Assembly (NCBI RefSeq): GCF_003236395.1
Contig: NZ_POUD01000031.1
Span: forward strand, 1-49,065
DNA: 49,065 nt
From: Nonomuraea aridisoli
GTDB lineage: Bacteria > Actinomycetota > Actinomycetes > Streptosporangiales > Streptosporangiaceae
Direction of reading: 5' to 3'
Shown here one piece after another: positions 26,143 through 34,735 of this stretch (position 1 is the first letter of the stretch; every line of letters starts with the position of its first letter). The position numbers and the translations under genes are program-made. The notes beneath the pieces were generated by a model, which ran no database searches, was not told where the DNA came from, and was given only the letters and a program-made list of their open reading frames with translations.

Positions 26143-27090
26143 ATGCTTCCTGAAGTGCAAGGATGGTTGCGACGCCGTACTTCGTCCGCCGGGGACTGGA
26201 ACATCCGGGACCTGGTGGCCGCCAAAGGGGAGACCACGGTCAGCGTGGTGCTCCCGGCCCGTGACGAGCGCGAAACCGTGGGGGAGATCGTCGGAGTGAT
26301 CCGGCGGGAGCTCGACGCGCTCGTGGACGAGGTCGTCGTCATCGACTCGTGCTCCAGCGACGACACGGCCCTGGTGGCCGCGCGGGCCGGGGCCAAGGTG
26401 CACGCCCAGGGCGAGATCCTGCCCGACCTCGAGCCGCTCAGCGGCAAGGGGGAGGCACTGTGGAAGTCGCTGGCGGTGACGTCGGGGGATGTACTGGTGT
26501 TCGCCGACGCCGATATCCGGAAATTTCGCTCTTCTCTGGTATTCGGGCTGCTTGGCCCGTTGCTGGGGGATCCGGGCGTCGCGTATGTCAAAGGGTGCTA
26601 TGACCGGCCGCTCCACGGCGCCCCCAACGGCGGGGGCCGCGTCACCGAGCTCGTCGCCCGCCCGCTCATCAACCTGCACTGGCCGCAGCTCGCCGGTTTC
26701 GTCCAGCCCCTCGCCGGGGAGTACGCCGGCCGCCGCTCGGCCCTCGAACGCGTGCCGTTCCTGACCGGCTACGGGGTGGAGCTGGGGCTGCTGATCGACC
26801 TGCTCGACCTCGCGGGGCTGGACGCGTTCGCCCAGGTGGACCTGGGCTCGCGCGAGCACGCGCCGCAGTCGACCGAGGCCCTCGGCTGCATGGCCTGCCA
26901 GATCATGCTGGCCGCCTGGTCCCGCCTGGAGCGCCAGGGCAGGATCACCGCCGGTCCCTCCCCGTCGCCGCGCCTGGCCCAGTTCCGCCGGACGGAGACC
27001 GGTTACGACGTGTGCACCAAGGACATCCACATCGACGAACGCCCACCCATGATCACCATCGGCACGCCCCTGACCGGCCGGGCCAGGTGA
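26143..27090 (+). CDS. gpgS: glucosyl-3-phosphoglycerate synthase
   Basis: The 315-residue GT-A enzyme matches GpgS, which transfers glucose from NDP-glucose to 3-phosphoglycerate, the first step of glucosylglycerate and methylglucose lipopolysaccharide synthesis. Visible motifs are VVLPARDE (donor site), VIDSCSSDDT, the metal-binding DAD at 122-124, PLAGEYAGRRSALE and a C-terminal region ending DIHIDERPPMITIG. The ATG at 26143 follows GGGGGGAGG. A GTG at 26119 in the same frame is less likely. It starts 32 bases after the RamB gene on the same strand. Confidence 0.9.
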   Translation: MLPEVQGWLRRRTSSAGDWNIRDLVAAKGETTVSVVLPARDERETVGEIVGVIRRELDALVDEVVVIDSCSSDDTALVAARAGAKVHAQGEILPDLEPLSGKGEALWKSLAVTSGDVLVFADADIRKFRSSLVFGLLGPLLGDPGVAYVKGCYDRPLHGAPNGGGRVTELVARPLINLHWPQLAGFVQPLAGEYAGRRSALERVPFLTGYGVELGLLIDLLDLAGLDAFAQVDLGSREHAPQSTEALGCMACQIMLAAWSRLERQGRITAGPSPSPRLAQFRRTETGYDVCTKDIHIDERPPMITIGTPLTGRAR

Positions 27091-27158
27091 GGGCCTCCGC
27101 CGGCGGGGTCATGTGCGTGACAATCGGGATCTCGACGGCGGACGGGACGACGAGGGTC

Positions 27159-28021
27159 ATGAGTGAAGCCACCCGGGCCGACCGGGTTCGCGGTCTGGTG
27201 CTCGGCCTCGCGCTGGGCGACAGCCATGGCCACGGCGCGGTGTCGCCCTCCGGGCCCATCCGGGCCGGGGTGACCACGCAGCTGGCGGTGTTCACGATCG
27301 AGGGCGTCATCCGCGCGCTGGTTCGTCAGGACCACAAGGGCATCTGCCATCCGCCGTCGGTGGTGTGGCACGCCTACCGCCGGTGGGCCGCCCTGCAGGG
27401 CATCGAGCTCCCGCGATGGGACGGAGCGGGACACCGGCCGGACGGCTGGCCGGCCGGCGTACCGGAGCTCGGCCGGCGGCGCGGCTCCGCGCCCGCCACC
27501 GTCACGGCGTTGCGACGGCAGAAGCAGGGCACGGTCGCCGAACCGGCCACCCACAGCCGCGGCTGTCATGCGCTCACCCGTTCCCTGCCGCTGGCCTGCG
27601 GACCCCGGACACGGCGGAGCTCCTCGACGCGCTTTGCGCGGCCTGCGCCGAGGCGCGCCGGGAACCCAGGCGGACGGCCACGCTGGCGCGGCTGGCGCCC
27701 GATGCCACCGCGCCGTCCGTGCTGCTCGGCGGCGTGTACGCGGCCGCCTCCTGCGCCGGCCCGGCCGAGGCGGCGGAGGCGCTGAGCTTCGCCGCCACGG
27801 CCCCGGCCGCCGGCTCCGTGGCCGCCGTCACCGGCGCGATGCTCGGCGCCGTGCACGGCGTTCACGTGTGGCCGTTGGCGCTCCTCAACCGGCTCGAACT
27901 GGTGTGGGTCATGGACACCCTCGCCCGCGACCTGGTCGCGCAGCTCACCGAGAACCCGTCCGGCAGCGCGTACGGCCGCGCCTCCGACCCCTCCTGGTTC
28001 GGCCGCTACCCGGGCTGGTGA
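27159..28021 (+). pseudogene. ADP-ribosylglycohydrolase-like gene with a frameshift
   Basis: The first part (27159 to about 27596) encodes GLVLGLALGDSHGHG ... FTIEGVIRALVRQD, typical of the N-terminus of ADP-ribosylglycohydrolases. The matching C-terminal part (LRTPDTAELLDALC ... VTGAMLGAVHGVHVWP to YPGW) continues in another frame from about 27596 to 28021. One missing base near 27594-27597 (GCC|TGCGG) explains the break. Without a shift the product stops at 27785. The family's C-terminal metal motif, usually GDxDT/S before the VAA helix, reads AAGSVAAV, so metal-binding Asp residues are missing as well. It is therefore a degenerate homologue or pseudogene unless the break is a sequencing error. 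Its end overlaps the convergent phosphatase gene by 16 bases. Confidence 0.7.
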
Positions 28022-29097
28022 ACCCGGCCGGACTCCGTCGCGCCGGTGCCGCGGTGGGCGCCGGTCGGGCGGTGCAGCAGCAGCATGGCGGCGTCGTCGG
28101 GGAGGGGGCCGCCGGCGTGGGACACCAGGTCGGCGCGGAGGGCGTCGAGCGCCTCCTGCGGGTCGTCGCGGGTGAGGAGGCCGGCGCGTTCGGTGAGAGG
28201 GTAGAAGTCGCCGGACGTGTTCCTGGCCTCGATGACCCCGTCGGTGACGAACAGGATGCGGTCGCCGCCGTGGAACGGCACGCGGTGCGCCTTGGCCGAC
28301 CCGGGGCCGAACGCGCCCAGGCCCAGCGGCAGGCCGCCTTCGGGCGGGTCGACCGTGCGCGGCTCACCTCCGGCCAGGACGAGCAGTGGCGGCGGGTGGC
28401 CGAAGTTCACCAGCGTCAGCTCCTCGTCGCCGACCTCGGCGATGATCGCGGTGACGAACTGCTCGGGGCCCAGGTGGCGGGCCAGGCTGACCTCCAGCCG
28501 TTCGCCGATGTCGGCGAGGTCGGCCTGGTCGTAGGCGGCCTCCCGGAACGCGCCGAGCACCCAGGCCGCCGTCTCCACCGCGGCCAGGCCCTTGCCCTGC
28601 ACGTCGCCGATCAGCAGGCGGACACCGTGCGGCGTCGTGACGATCTCGTACAGGTCGCCGCCGATCTGGGCCTCGGCCGCGGCGGAGGTGTACGACAGCG
28701 CCACCCGCAGGTCGCCCGCCCTGCGGGGCACGGGCCGCAGCAGCACCCGCTGGGCGGCCTCGGCGACCTGCCGGACGCTGGCCAGCTCCCGCTCGCGCTG
28801 CAGGCGCAGGCGGGCGGCCAGCATGCTCGCCGCGGTCACCCCCGCGATGCTGACGACCGTGAGGTTGTTCTCCCAGGTGAACAGCAGGTCGTTGTGCGCC
28901 GCCATGGGCACGCAGATGGCCAGCGCCACCGCGCCCACCATCGCGGTGCGCCGTACGCCGCCCGACACCGACGCGAAGGCCGGGCCGAGCGTGAGCAGCG
29001 GCAGGAACACCAGCGACCGGCCGGCGAGCACATCGGTCAGGGCGACGCCGAACATCACGACGAAGGGCAGCCAGCGCAGGACCCGCAAAGACCTCAT
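28006..29097 (-). CDS. membrane PP2C-type phosphatase (SpoIIE/RsbU-like)
   Basis: The 363-residue protein has three or four N-terminal membrane segments (about 8-95) and a helical linker (ARLRLQRERELASVRQVAEAAQ). A C-terminal SpoIIE/PP2C phosphatase domain (about 125-345) has GGDLYEI, IGDVQGKG, FVTAIIAEV, TDGVIEARN and LPDDAAML, whose Asp residues bind metal. Such enzymes dephosphorylate anti-anti-sigma factors. No sigma or anti-sigma gene is next to it, so the target is unknown. The frame starts at 29097. It overlaps the convergent glycohydrolase-like gene. Confidence 0.9.
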   Translation of the reverse strand: MRSLRVLRWLPFVVMFGVALTDVLAGRSLVFLPLLTLGPAFASVSGGVRRTAMVGAVALAICVPMAAHNDLLFTWENNLTVVSIAGVTAASMLAARLRLQRERELASVRQVAEAAQRVLLRPVPRRAGDLRVALSYTSAAAEAQIGGDLYEIVTTPHGVRLLIGDVQGKGLAAVETAAWVLGAFREAAYDQADLADIGERLEVSLARHLGPEQFVTAIIAEVGDEELTLVNFGHPPPLLVLAGGEPRTVDPPEGGLPLGLGAFGPGSAKAHRVPFHGGDRILFVTDGVIEARNTSGDFYPLTERAGLLTRDDPQEALDALRADLVSHAGGPLPDDAAMLLLHRPTGAHRGTGATESGRVHQPG

Positions 29098-29313
29098 CCG
29101 ACCCCCGAGCAGAAATCAACCGCCGTTGACGTACCAGCATCCCGCAGAGGCGCCGTCCTTCTCAAGCGGGGTCATCAGGGTAAACCTTCCGCTGTCAAGC
29201 CCCGTAACGCGGAACATTTCCCGGCGCACCCGTGAACGGCCGGACGGCGCCGACGCGTTCCCCGCGAGGCCCGTCCTCGCTGGATAGATTCGAGCCGACA
29301 GAAGGGAGCCACC

Positions 29314-30378
29314 ATGGCTGTCGCGCACGCGGGCATGCGCCGATTACTGGCCGATTCCGGAGAACCTCGCGCTTGGGTCTCCCTCCGGACGGACCTCGTC
29401 ACGGCACTGCTCGGGGTCTGGTTCGGCATCGGCCTGATGATCGACGCCTGGGCGCACACCAACCTGGCGGAGCTGGAGACGTTCTTCACGCCCTGGCACG
29501 CCGTGTTCTACTCGGGGTTCGCCGCCGTCTCGGGGTGGATCCTCTGGCAGGCGTGGCGGGGCGTCCGCGCCGGGCGGCAGGGGCTGGCCGCCGTCCCCAA
29601 GGGGTATCTCGCCGGGCTGCTCGCCATCCCGGCGTTCGCCGCCTTCGGCTTGGCCGACATGATGTGGCACACGTTCCTCGGCATCGAGACCACCATCGAC
29701 ATCCTGTTCAGCCCCTCGCATCTCGGGCTGATCGTGACGATGCTCCTCATCGTCACGACGCCGCTGCGCTCGGCGTGGAGCGCCCCCGACGTGGGCGAGC
29801 GGCCGTCGCTGGGCCGCCTGCTGCCCGCGCTGATCGGGCTGGCGTTCGCTACCACGCTGGTGTCGCTCTTCCTCATGTACGGCGACGCCATGCAGTACCG
29901 CGCCGAGCGCGTGGTGGAGGCGTTCTCCCTGCTCGACGGGCCCGGCGCCGACCGGCTCGCCGCCTCGATGGCGCTCACCAACGTCGTCCTGCTCGCCCCC
30001 GTGCTGTTCCTGGTGCGCCGCTGGCAGTTGCCGTTCGGGTCGGTGACGCTCATGTACGCCATCGCCGTGCTCATGCCGGGCGCGCAGACGGAGTTCGAGA
30101 ACCTGCCGATCCTGGTCGGCTTCGTGGCCGGCGGTCTGGTGAGCGACCTGCTCATCCGGTGGCTGCGGCCGTCGGCCACGCGGCGAGGGGCGTACTGGGC
30201 GTTCGCGGGGCTGTCGGCGTTCGCGACCTGGTCGTTGTTCATCGGGGTCGCCTCGGCCACCGGCGGCGGGCTGCCCGCCGTGCCGGAGTTGTGGACCGGC
30301 GGGCCGATCATCGCCGGGCTGATCGGCCTCGCGCTCGGAGCGTTGTTCCTGCCGAACGCCGCCCCCGAGCGGGCATGA
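29314..30378 (+). CDS. His-containing polytopic membrane protein, first gene of a coupled four-gene operon
   Basis: The 354-residue protein has about nine membrane segments. Several His/Asp residues fall in or at the ends of these segments (MIDAWAHTN, TPWHAVFYSG, MMWHTFLGIE, SPSHLGL), a pattern seen in metal- or heme-handling membrane proteins. The ATG at 29314 follows GAAGGGAG. The stop overlaps the next start (ATGA). I do not recognise a named family. With its FixH/YtkA-like and H-x-H-bearing neighbours it is best viewed as the membrane component of a metal-handling system (inference). Confidence 0.75.
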   Translation: MAVAHAGMRRLLADSGEPRAWVSLRTDLVTALLGVWFGIGLMIDAWAHTNLAELETFFTPWHAVFYSGFAAVSGWILWQAWRGVRAGRQGLAAVPKGYLAGLLAIPAFAAFGLADMMWHTFLGIETTIDILFSPSHLGLIVTMLLIVTTPLRSAWSAPDVGERPSLGRLLPALIGLAFATTLVSLFLMYGDAMQYRAERVVEAFSLLDGPGADRLAASMALTNVVLLAPVLFLVRRWQLPFGSVTLMYAIAVLMPGAQTEFENLPILVGFVAGGLVSDLLIRWLRPSATRRGAYWAFAGLSAFATWSLFIGVASATGGGLPAVPELWTGGPIIAGLIGLALGALFLPNAAPERA

Positions 30379-31649
30379 TCCGACTCCTTTGCCTCGTCGC
30401 CGTCCTGCTGCTGGTGACGGCGGCCCCGGCCGCGGCGCACAACGTCACGGCCGGGGCCGACCTGCGCATCGCCCAGACGATCGACGGCGCCGAGCTCACG
30501 GTGGTGATCAAGGGGACGTCCCGGGTGCCGGGGCCGCTGCGGATCGGGGTGGTCGCCTACGAACCGGTCACCACGCTGCGTCTCGGTCTCCAGGTCCGCT
30601 CGGTCGAGGACGGCCGTACGGTGACCGGCACGGCCGAGGCCGCGCCCCGCGACCCGCGCTACACCGAGCTCACGGTGACCAGGACGGGCCCGCACGAGCT
30701 GACGCTGCGCGCCGGCGACGAGGTCGCCGTCATCCCCTTCCGCGTCCTGGTCGAACGCGGCTCGGCGGGCGACTTCCTGATCTACGGCGGCCTGTTCCTC
30801 GCCGGGACGCTGCTGGTCGGCGGCGTGCTCACCGGCGCGATCGCCCGCAGGGGGACGGCGATGCTGCTGGCCGGGGGCGCCGCGGCCGGGGTGACGGTGG
30901 CCGCCATGGTGGTCGTGTTCGAGCAGTCCCTGCCCGCGCCGCCGCCCGACGGGGCCGGACCCGTGGCCGCGACGCCGGTGGGCGGGCGGCCGTTCGCGCA
31001 GGGGAAGGTGGTCACGGTGCCGGACCGGCCGGCGCAGGGGGAGGAGTTCACCCTGCGGCTCGACCTCGTCGACGGCTCCACCGGGCGGCCCGTGGACGAC
31101 CTCGCCGTCCACCACGAGGCCATCGCCCACGTGGTCGTCACCAGCGAGGACGGACGGTACTTCCGCCACGTCCACCCGCTGCGCACCGCGCCGGGACGGC
31201 TGGAGGTGCGGCTGCGCGCCGACCGCCCCGGCCGCTACTTCGCCCACACGGAGGTCGAACGCCAGGACTCCGGCGGCCAGCTCCTCACCGGCGCCTTCAC
31301 GGTGCGACCCGGCGACGCGCCGGCGGGTGAGAGCGTCCAGGCGGCGGCCGTGGCGCCGCGGCTGCAGCCGGTGGCCCCCGTCGCGGGGCGGCCGGCCACG
31401 ATCGAGCTGGACGCGCCCGCCGGCGTACGGCCCTGGCTCGGCATGACCGGCCACCTGCTCGTCCGCAGCCAGGACGGCGCGTTCATGGGGCACGTCCACG
31501 AGATGGGCACGCCCGGCTCCCGGCTGCGCTTCACCTTCAGCTTCCCCGAGCCGGGCCGCTACCTGGCCTGGGCCCAGTACGCGACCGCGGACCGCATCGT
31601 GACCGCGCCGTTCACCGTGGACGTCGCGGCGGCGGGGAGCGCCCGATGA
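30375..31649 (+). CDS. secreted/membrane protein with duplicated H...DG...HVH motif
   Basis: The 424-residue protein has a signal peptide (1-22, ending AAPAAAHN, leaving a near-N-terminal His). An external beta-rich domain (25-130) precedes two membrane segments (about 135-190: FLIYGGLFLAGTLLVGGVLTG and MLLAGGAAAGVTVAAMVVVF). The external C-terminal half holds two copies of one motif, IAHVVVTSEDGRYFRHVHP and TGHLLVRSQDGAFMGHVHE. These His clusters suit Cu or another soft metal. Both stop and start overlap its neighbours by 4 bases (ATGA). No enzyme signature is visible. Likely an extracytoplasmic metal-binding protein. Confidence 0.8.
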   Translation: MIRLLCLVAVLLLVTAAPAAAHNVTAGADLRIAQTIDGAELTVVIKGTSRVPGPLRIGVVAYEPVTTLRLGLQVRSVEDGRTVTGTAEAAPRDPRYTELTVTRTGPHELTLRAGDEVAVIPFRVLVERGSAGDFLIYGGLFLAGTLLVGGVLTGAIARRGTAMLLAGGAAAGVTVAAMVVVFEQSLPAPPPDGAGPVAATPVGGRPFAQGKVVTVPDRPAQGEEFTLRLDLVDGSTGRPVDDLAVHHEAIAHVVVTSEDGRYFRHVHPLRTAPGRLEVRLRADRPGRYFAHTEVERQDSGGQLLTGAFTVRPGDAPAGESVQAAAVAPRLQPVAPVAGRPATIELDAPAGVRPWLGMTGHLLVRSQDGAFMGHVHEMGTPGSRLRFTFSFPEPGRYLAWAQYATADRIVTAPFTVDVAAAGSAR

Positions 31650-32035
31650 AGCGGCTCGCGGCCGTGGCCGTGCTGGTGGCCGCCGCGGTGGCGCTGTTCG
31701 TGGCCGGCGGCAACGCGGCGGCCGAACCGCTCCGCGCGAGCACCACCGGAACTCGGTACGCCGCCACCGTGCTGATCGAGGAGCCCGTCACCGGCCGCGT
31801 CTCGGTGAAGGTCGTGGTCGACTCGGGCGACGCCGACACCCTGGCCGTGTCGGCGGTGATGCCGGACATGGGGCACTCCACGCCGGAGCTCACCGCCCGC
31901 GAACAGCGGCCGGGCCGTTTCCTGGCCGAGGGCGAGCTGTTCTCGATGAGCGGCGTCTGGGACCTGTCGCTCCGCTTCGACGGCCCCGCGGGCGAGGAGC
32001 AGCTCACCGTCAAAGCCCTGATCGGCGACGGGTGA
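31646..32035 (+). CDS. FixH/YtkA-like secreted protein
   Basis: The 129-residue protein has a signal or anchor segment (1-25) and a small beta-sandwich with MPDMGHSTPELTAREQRPGRF and ELFSMSGVWDLSLRF. These match the YtkA-like/FixH fold (M-x-M-G-H ... G-x-W). Family members are linked to copper delivery and cytochrome oxidase assembly. Met, His and Trp in this motif could bind Cu(I). The ATG overlaps the previous stop (ATGA), and its stop overlaps the next gene's GTG (GTGA). It supports a copper role for the operon. Confidence 0.82.
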   Translation: MKRLAAVAVLVAAAVALFVAGGNAAAEPLRASTTGTRYAATVLIEEPVTGRVSVKVVVDSGDADTLAVSAVMPDMGHSTPELTAREQRPGRFLAEGELFSMSGVWDLSLRFDGPAGEEQLTVKALIGDG

Positions 32036-32643
32036 ACGGGGCTGGCAAGCTGGACGGCATGGCGTTCGGGGTGCGGGAGTTCGAGCTGGCGTTGATGCAT
32101 CGCATGCGCGATCTCAACCCCGGCCGGGTGGAGGAGGCGCTGGAGGCCATGGGGGCCTCCCGGGGCGAGCTGCGGGCCGCGCACGCCCACTGGACGCGCA
32201 CGGCCCACGCGCCGAGGGCGCCCAAGGGGGCGGCGGCGGTGCGCCGGGCGCTCGGGCCGGCGCCGTACCGGGGGAGCCGGACGGCGGGCAGCCTGCGCTG
32301 CCAGGTGCTGCGCTGGCCGCTGCCGTCCTGGCCCGGGCTGGAGTTCGAGGTGCTGCTCGGCCCCGGCGGGCAGCTGTGGAACCAGTGGTTCGTCCGGCCG
32401 TCCGGCGCCGCCGCGCTGACCTTCGCCGAGCTCGTCCCGTGGACGTGCGTCGTGGCCGACGTGGGGGCGAGCTTCCCCGGCGCCGTCCAGCTGGACGGCC
32501 CCGCCCCGCAGCACTGGACGGTCGACTTCCCGCACGCCGGCACCACTCACCGGGCCCGGTTCGTCTACGGCCTCCTGCAGCGCCTCGAACCGGGCCCGGC
32601 GAGCCCCTTTCCGCACGTGACTGATCCTCAGCGGGATCGATAG
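32032..32643 (+). CDS. unknown soluble protein at the end of the coupled operon
   Basis: The 203-residue protein (or 194 if starting at the ATG at 32059) has no signal peptide or membrane segment. It contains a mixed alpha/beta sequence with LRCQVLRWPLPSWPGLEFEV, QLWNQWFVRP and LVPWTCVVADVG. It is Trp-rich and carries two Cys but no motif I recognise. The GTG at 32032 overlaps the FixH-like stop by 4 bases, as at the two previous junctions, so co-translation is likely. It could be a cytoplasmic partner or simply a co-transcribed gene. Confidence 0.65.
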   Translation: MNGAGKLDGMAFGVREFELALMHRMRDLNPGRVEEALEAMGASRGELRAAHAHWTRTAHAPRAPKGAAAVRRALGPAPYRGSRTAGSLRCQVLRWPLPSWPGLEFEVLLGPGGQLWNQWFVRPSGAAALTFAELVPWTCVVADVGASFPGAVQLDGPAPQHWTVDFPHAGTTHRARFVYGLLQRLEPGPASPFPHVTDPQRDR

Positions 32644-32710
32644 CGGATCCGGCACGCGGCGGGGCCGGCGACACCAGTTGATCGACACAGGGCCGGGGTA
32701 GAAGCGGCGG

Positions 32711-33571
32711 ATGTTCGACGACTTCGCGACCGGCATGGTCGACGTGGGCGAGACGGAGTTGTTCGTCCGGCACGGCGGCTCCGGCACCCCTCTCCTGCTC
32801 CTGCACGGCCACCCCCGTACGCACGCGACCTGGCATCGCCTCGCCCCGCTTCTCGCCCCGCACCACACGGTGGTCTGCCCGGACCTGCGCGGCTACGGCC
32901 GCTCCGGCAAGCCGCCCACCGGCCCCGATCACGCGCCCTACTCCAAGCGGGCGATGGCCGGTGACATGCTCACCCTCATGCGGGTGCTGGGCCACGACCG
33001 CTTCGCCGTGGCGGGTCACGACCGCGGCGCGTACGTCGCCCATCGCCTCGCCGCCGACCATCCCGACGCCGTCACCCGCCTGATCGTGATGGACGGCATC
33101 CCCATCGGAGAGGCGCTGGCTCGCGCTGACGCGAAGTTCGCCGCGGCCTGGTGGCACTGGTTCTTCCTCGGCCAGAGCGCCAAGCCCGCCGAGCGGGTCA
33201 TCAGCGCGGACCCCGACGCCTGGTACGCGGCGACCGCCGAGCAGATGGGCCAGGACGCCTATGAGGACTACCGCCGCGCCATCCATGATCCGGACACGGT
33301 CCACGCGATGTGCGAGGACTACCGCGCCGGCCTGACCGTGGACCGCGCCGCCGACGACGCCGACCGCGCCGCAGGCCGGCGCATCACCTGTCCGACGCTG
33401 TTCCTCTGGTCGTCCAAGGACGACATGGAGGACCTCTACGGCGATCCGCTGGCGATCTGGCGCACGTGGGCCGACGACGTGACCGGCCATGCGATCGACA
33501 GCGGCCACCACATGGCCGAGGAGGCTCCGGGCGAACTGGCGGAGTCACTGCTGGCGTTCCTCCGCGCGTGA
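32711..33571 (+). CDS. alpha/beta hydrolase of the haloacetate dehalogenase type
   Basis: The 286-residue protein matches fluoroacetate/haloacetate dehalogenases. The nucleophile is Asp 104 in GHDRG, the acid is probably Asp 128 (VMDGIP) and the His is in SGHHMAEEAP (266). The HGHPRT oxyanion loop is present, as are His 149/Trp 150 (WWHWFF), equivalent to the halide-binding pair, and a Tyr in CEDYRAG (204). Where the studied fluoroacetate enzyme has a second Arg that holds the carboxylate (D-R-G-A-R), this protein has Tyr (HDRGAY). Substrate may therefore differ, for example another haloacid or an epoxide. ATG at 32711. Ends at a 17-bp hairpin. Confidence 0.85.
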   Translation: MFDDFATGMVDVGETELFVRHGGSGTPLLLLHGHPRTHATWHRLAPLLAPHHTVVCPDLRGYGRSGKPPTGPDHAPYSKRAMAGDMLTLMRVLGHDRFAVAGHDRGAYVAHRLAADHPDAVTRLIVMDGIPIGEALARADAKFAAAWWHWFFLGQSAKPAERVISADPDAWYAATAEQMGQDAYEDYRRAIHDPDTVHAMCEDYRAGLTVDRAADDADRAAGRRITCPTLFLWSSKDDMEDLYGDPLAIWRTWADDVTGHAIDSGHHMAEEAPGELAESLLAFLRA

Positions 33572-33582
33572 GCTCAAGCCCT

Positions 33583-33631
33583 CACTCGGGTCCGTGCCAT
33601 CCTTCTGGGGCTCGTGGCACGGACCCGAGTG
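33583..33631. terminator. 17-bp perfect hairpin between convergent genes
   Basis: The arms CACTCGGGTCCGTGCCA (33583-33599) and its complement (33615-33631) enclose 15 bases. It is the longest perfect stem in the window and lies between the hydrolase stop (33571) and the xylanase stop (33643). Confidence 0.9.
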
Positions 33632-33642
33632 GAGCGGTGCGG

Positions 33643-34686
33643 TCAGCGGCGCTGGCGGGGCACCGTCAGCAGCGCGTGGTACGCGGGCTTGGGCGCGAGG
33701 TTCTCGTCCATGACGCAGGCGGATCCTTCGCCCTCGAACCAGCCGGGCACCCACGAGTGCCGGTCGGTGTAGCCCCAGAGGGTCAGCTCCTTGCACGCCT
33801 TGACGCTGACACAGTCGGTGAGCGCCCGGCGGTAGTAGTCGGCCTGGGTGGCGAGCTTGTCGGGGGTCACCGGCAGCACCATGCGCACGTCCAGCTCGGT
33901 GACGGCGATCTCCAGGCCGAGGTCGGCGAAGCGGCGCATGACGTTCGCCCAGTCGCCGGGGTAGTCGTACTGGATGCCGAGGTGGCCCTGGAAGCCGACG
34001 CCGTGGATCGGCACGCCCTGGGACTGAAGGTCCTTGACGATCGACAGCGTGGTCTCGATCTTGGGCTGGTTCCACTCCAGGTTGTAGTCGTTGATGAAGA
34101 GCTTGGCGCGCGGGTCGGCGCGGTGCGCCCAGCGGAAGGCGTCGGCGATGTAGCCGGGGCCGAGGTGGGTGAGCCAGATGTTCTGCCGGAGCGTGCCGTC
34201 CTCCTCCACGACCTCGTTGACCACGTCCCAGGCCCTGATCTTGCCCTTGTAGCGGCCGACCTGGGTGGTGATGTGGTCGCGCAGGATCGAGCGGAGCTCG
34301 GCGGCGTCGATGGAGCCGTCGGCGACGCCGGAGGTCAGCCAGGCGGGGAGCTGGTTGTGCCAGACGAGGGTGTGGCCGCGGACCTGCTGGCGGTTGCGGC
34401 GGGCGTTCTCGACCACGGCGTCGGCGTCGGCCCAGGTGTACACGCCGCGCTGCGGCTCGACCGACTCCCACTTCATCGCGTTCTCGGCGGTGACGTGGTT
34501 GAACTCCCGGTTGAGGACCTTGCGGTAGTCGGCCTCGGCGCGCAACGCGGCGACGTCGACGGCCGAACCGACCTTGATGCCGTGCCGTTGCGCCAGCTCC
34601 CGCAGGTCGCGGGGGTCGCGGGGGTGGGCGTGGGCCGGTAAGGGGGCGGCCAGGATGAGGGCGAGGGCGATGAGCAGGGGCTTCAC
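33643..34686 (-). CDS. secreted endo-1,4-beta-xylanase, GH10
   Basis: The 347-residue protein has a signal peptide (1-20, LPAHA) and a single GH10 domain. The acid/base is Glu 158 in WDVVNEV and the nucleophile Glu 264 in VTELDVR. Also visible are HTLVWHNQLPAWL, FNHVTAENAMKWE and GFQGHLG. There is no carbohydrate-binding module, so it is a catalytic-domain-only enzyme acting on soluble or accessible xylan outside the cell. GTG start at 34686 with GGAGG 8 bases upstream. A CCGAAAGTTTCGG palindrome upstream suggests control by a LacI-type sugar regulator. Confidence 0.95.
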   Translation of the reverse strand: MKPLLIALALILAAPLPAHAHPRDPRDLRELAQRHGIKVGSAVDVAALRAEADYRKVLNREFNHVTAENAMKWESVEPQRGVYTWADADAVVENARRNRQQVRGHTLVWHNQLPAWLTSGVADGSIDAAELRSILRDHITTQVGRYKGKIRAWDVVNEVVEEDGTLRQNIWLTHLGPGYIADAFRWAHRADPRAKLFINDYNLEWNQPKIETTLSIVKDLQSQGVPIHGVGFQGHLGIQYDYPGDWANVMRRFADLGLEIAVTELDVRMVLPVTPDKLATQADYYRRALTDCVSVKACKELTLWGYTDRHSWVPGWFEGEGSACVMDENLAPKPAYHALLTVPRQRR

Positions 34687-34720
34687 CGAGGTGACCTCCG
34701 GGTGGGATGCCGGGGACGTT

Positions 34721-34735
34721 TCCGAAAGTTTCGGA
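34721..34735. promoter_or_regulatory. palindrome upstream of the xylanase gene
   Basis: TCCGAAAGTTTCGGA is symmetric except for its central base and lies 35 bases upstream of the xylanase GTG. It closely resembles the CGAAAnTTTCG element reported before actinomycete xylanase genes and bound by LacI-type repressors. Confidence 0.75.
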
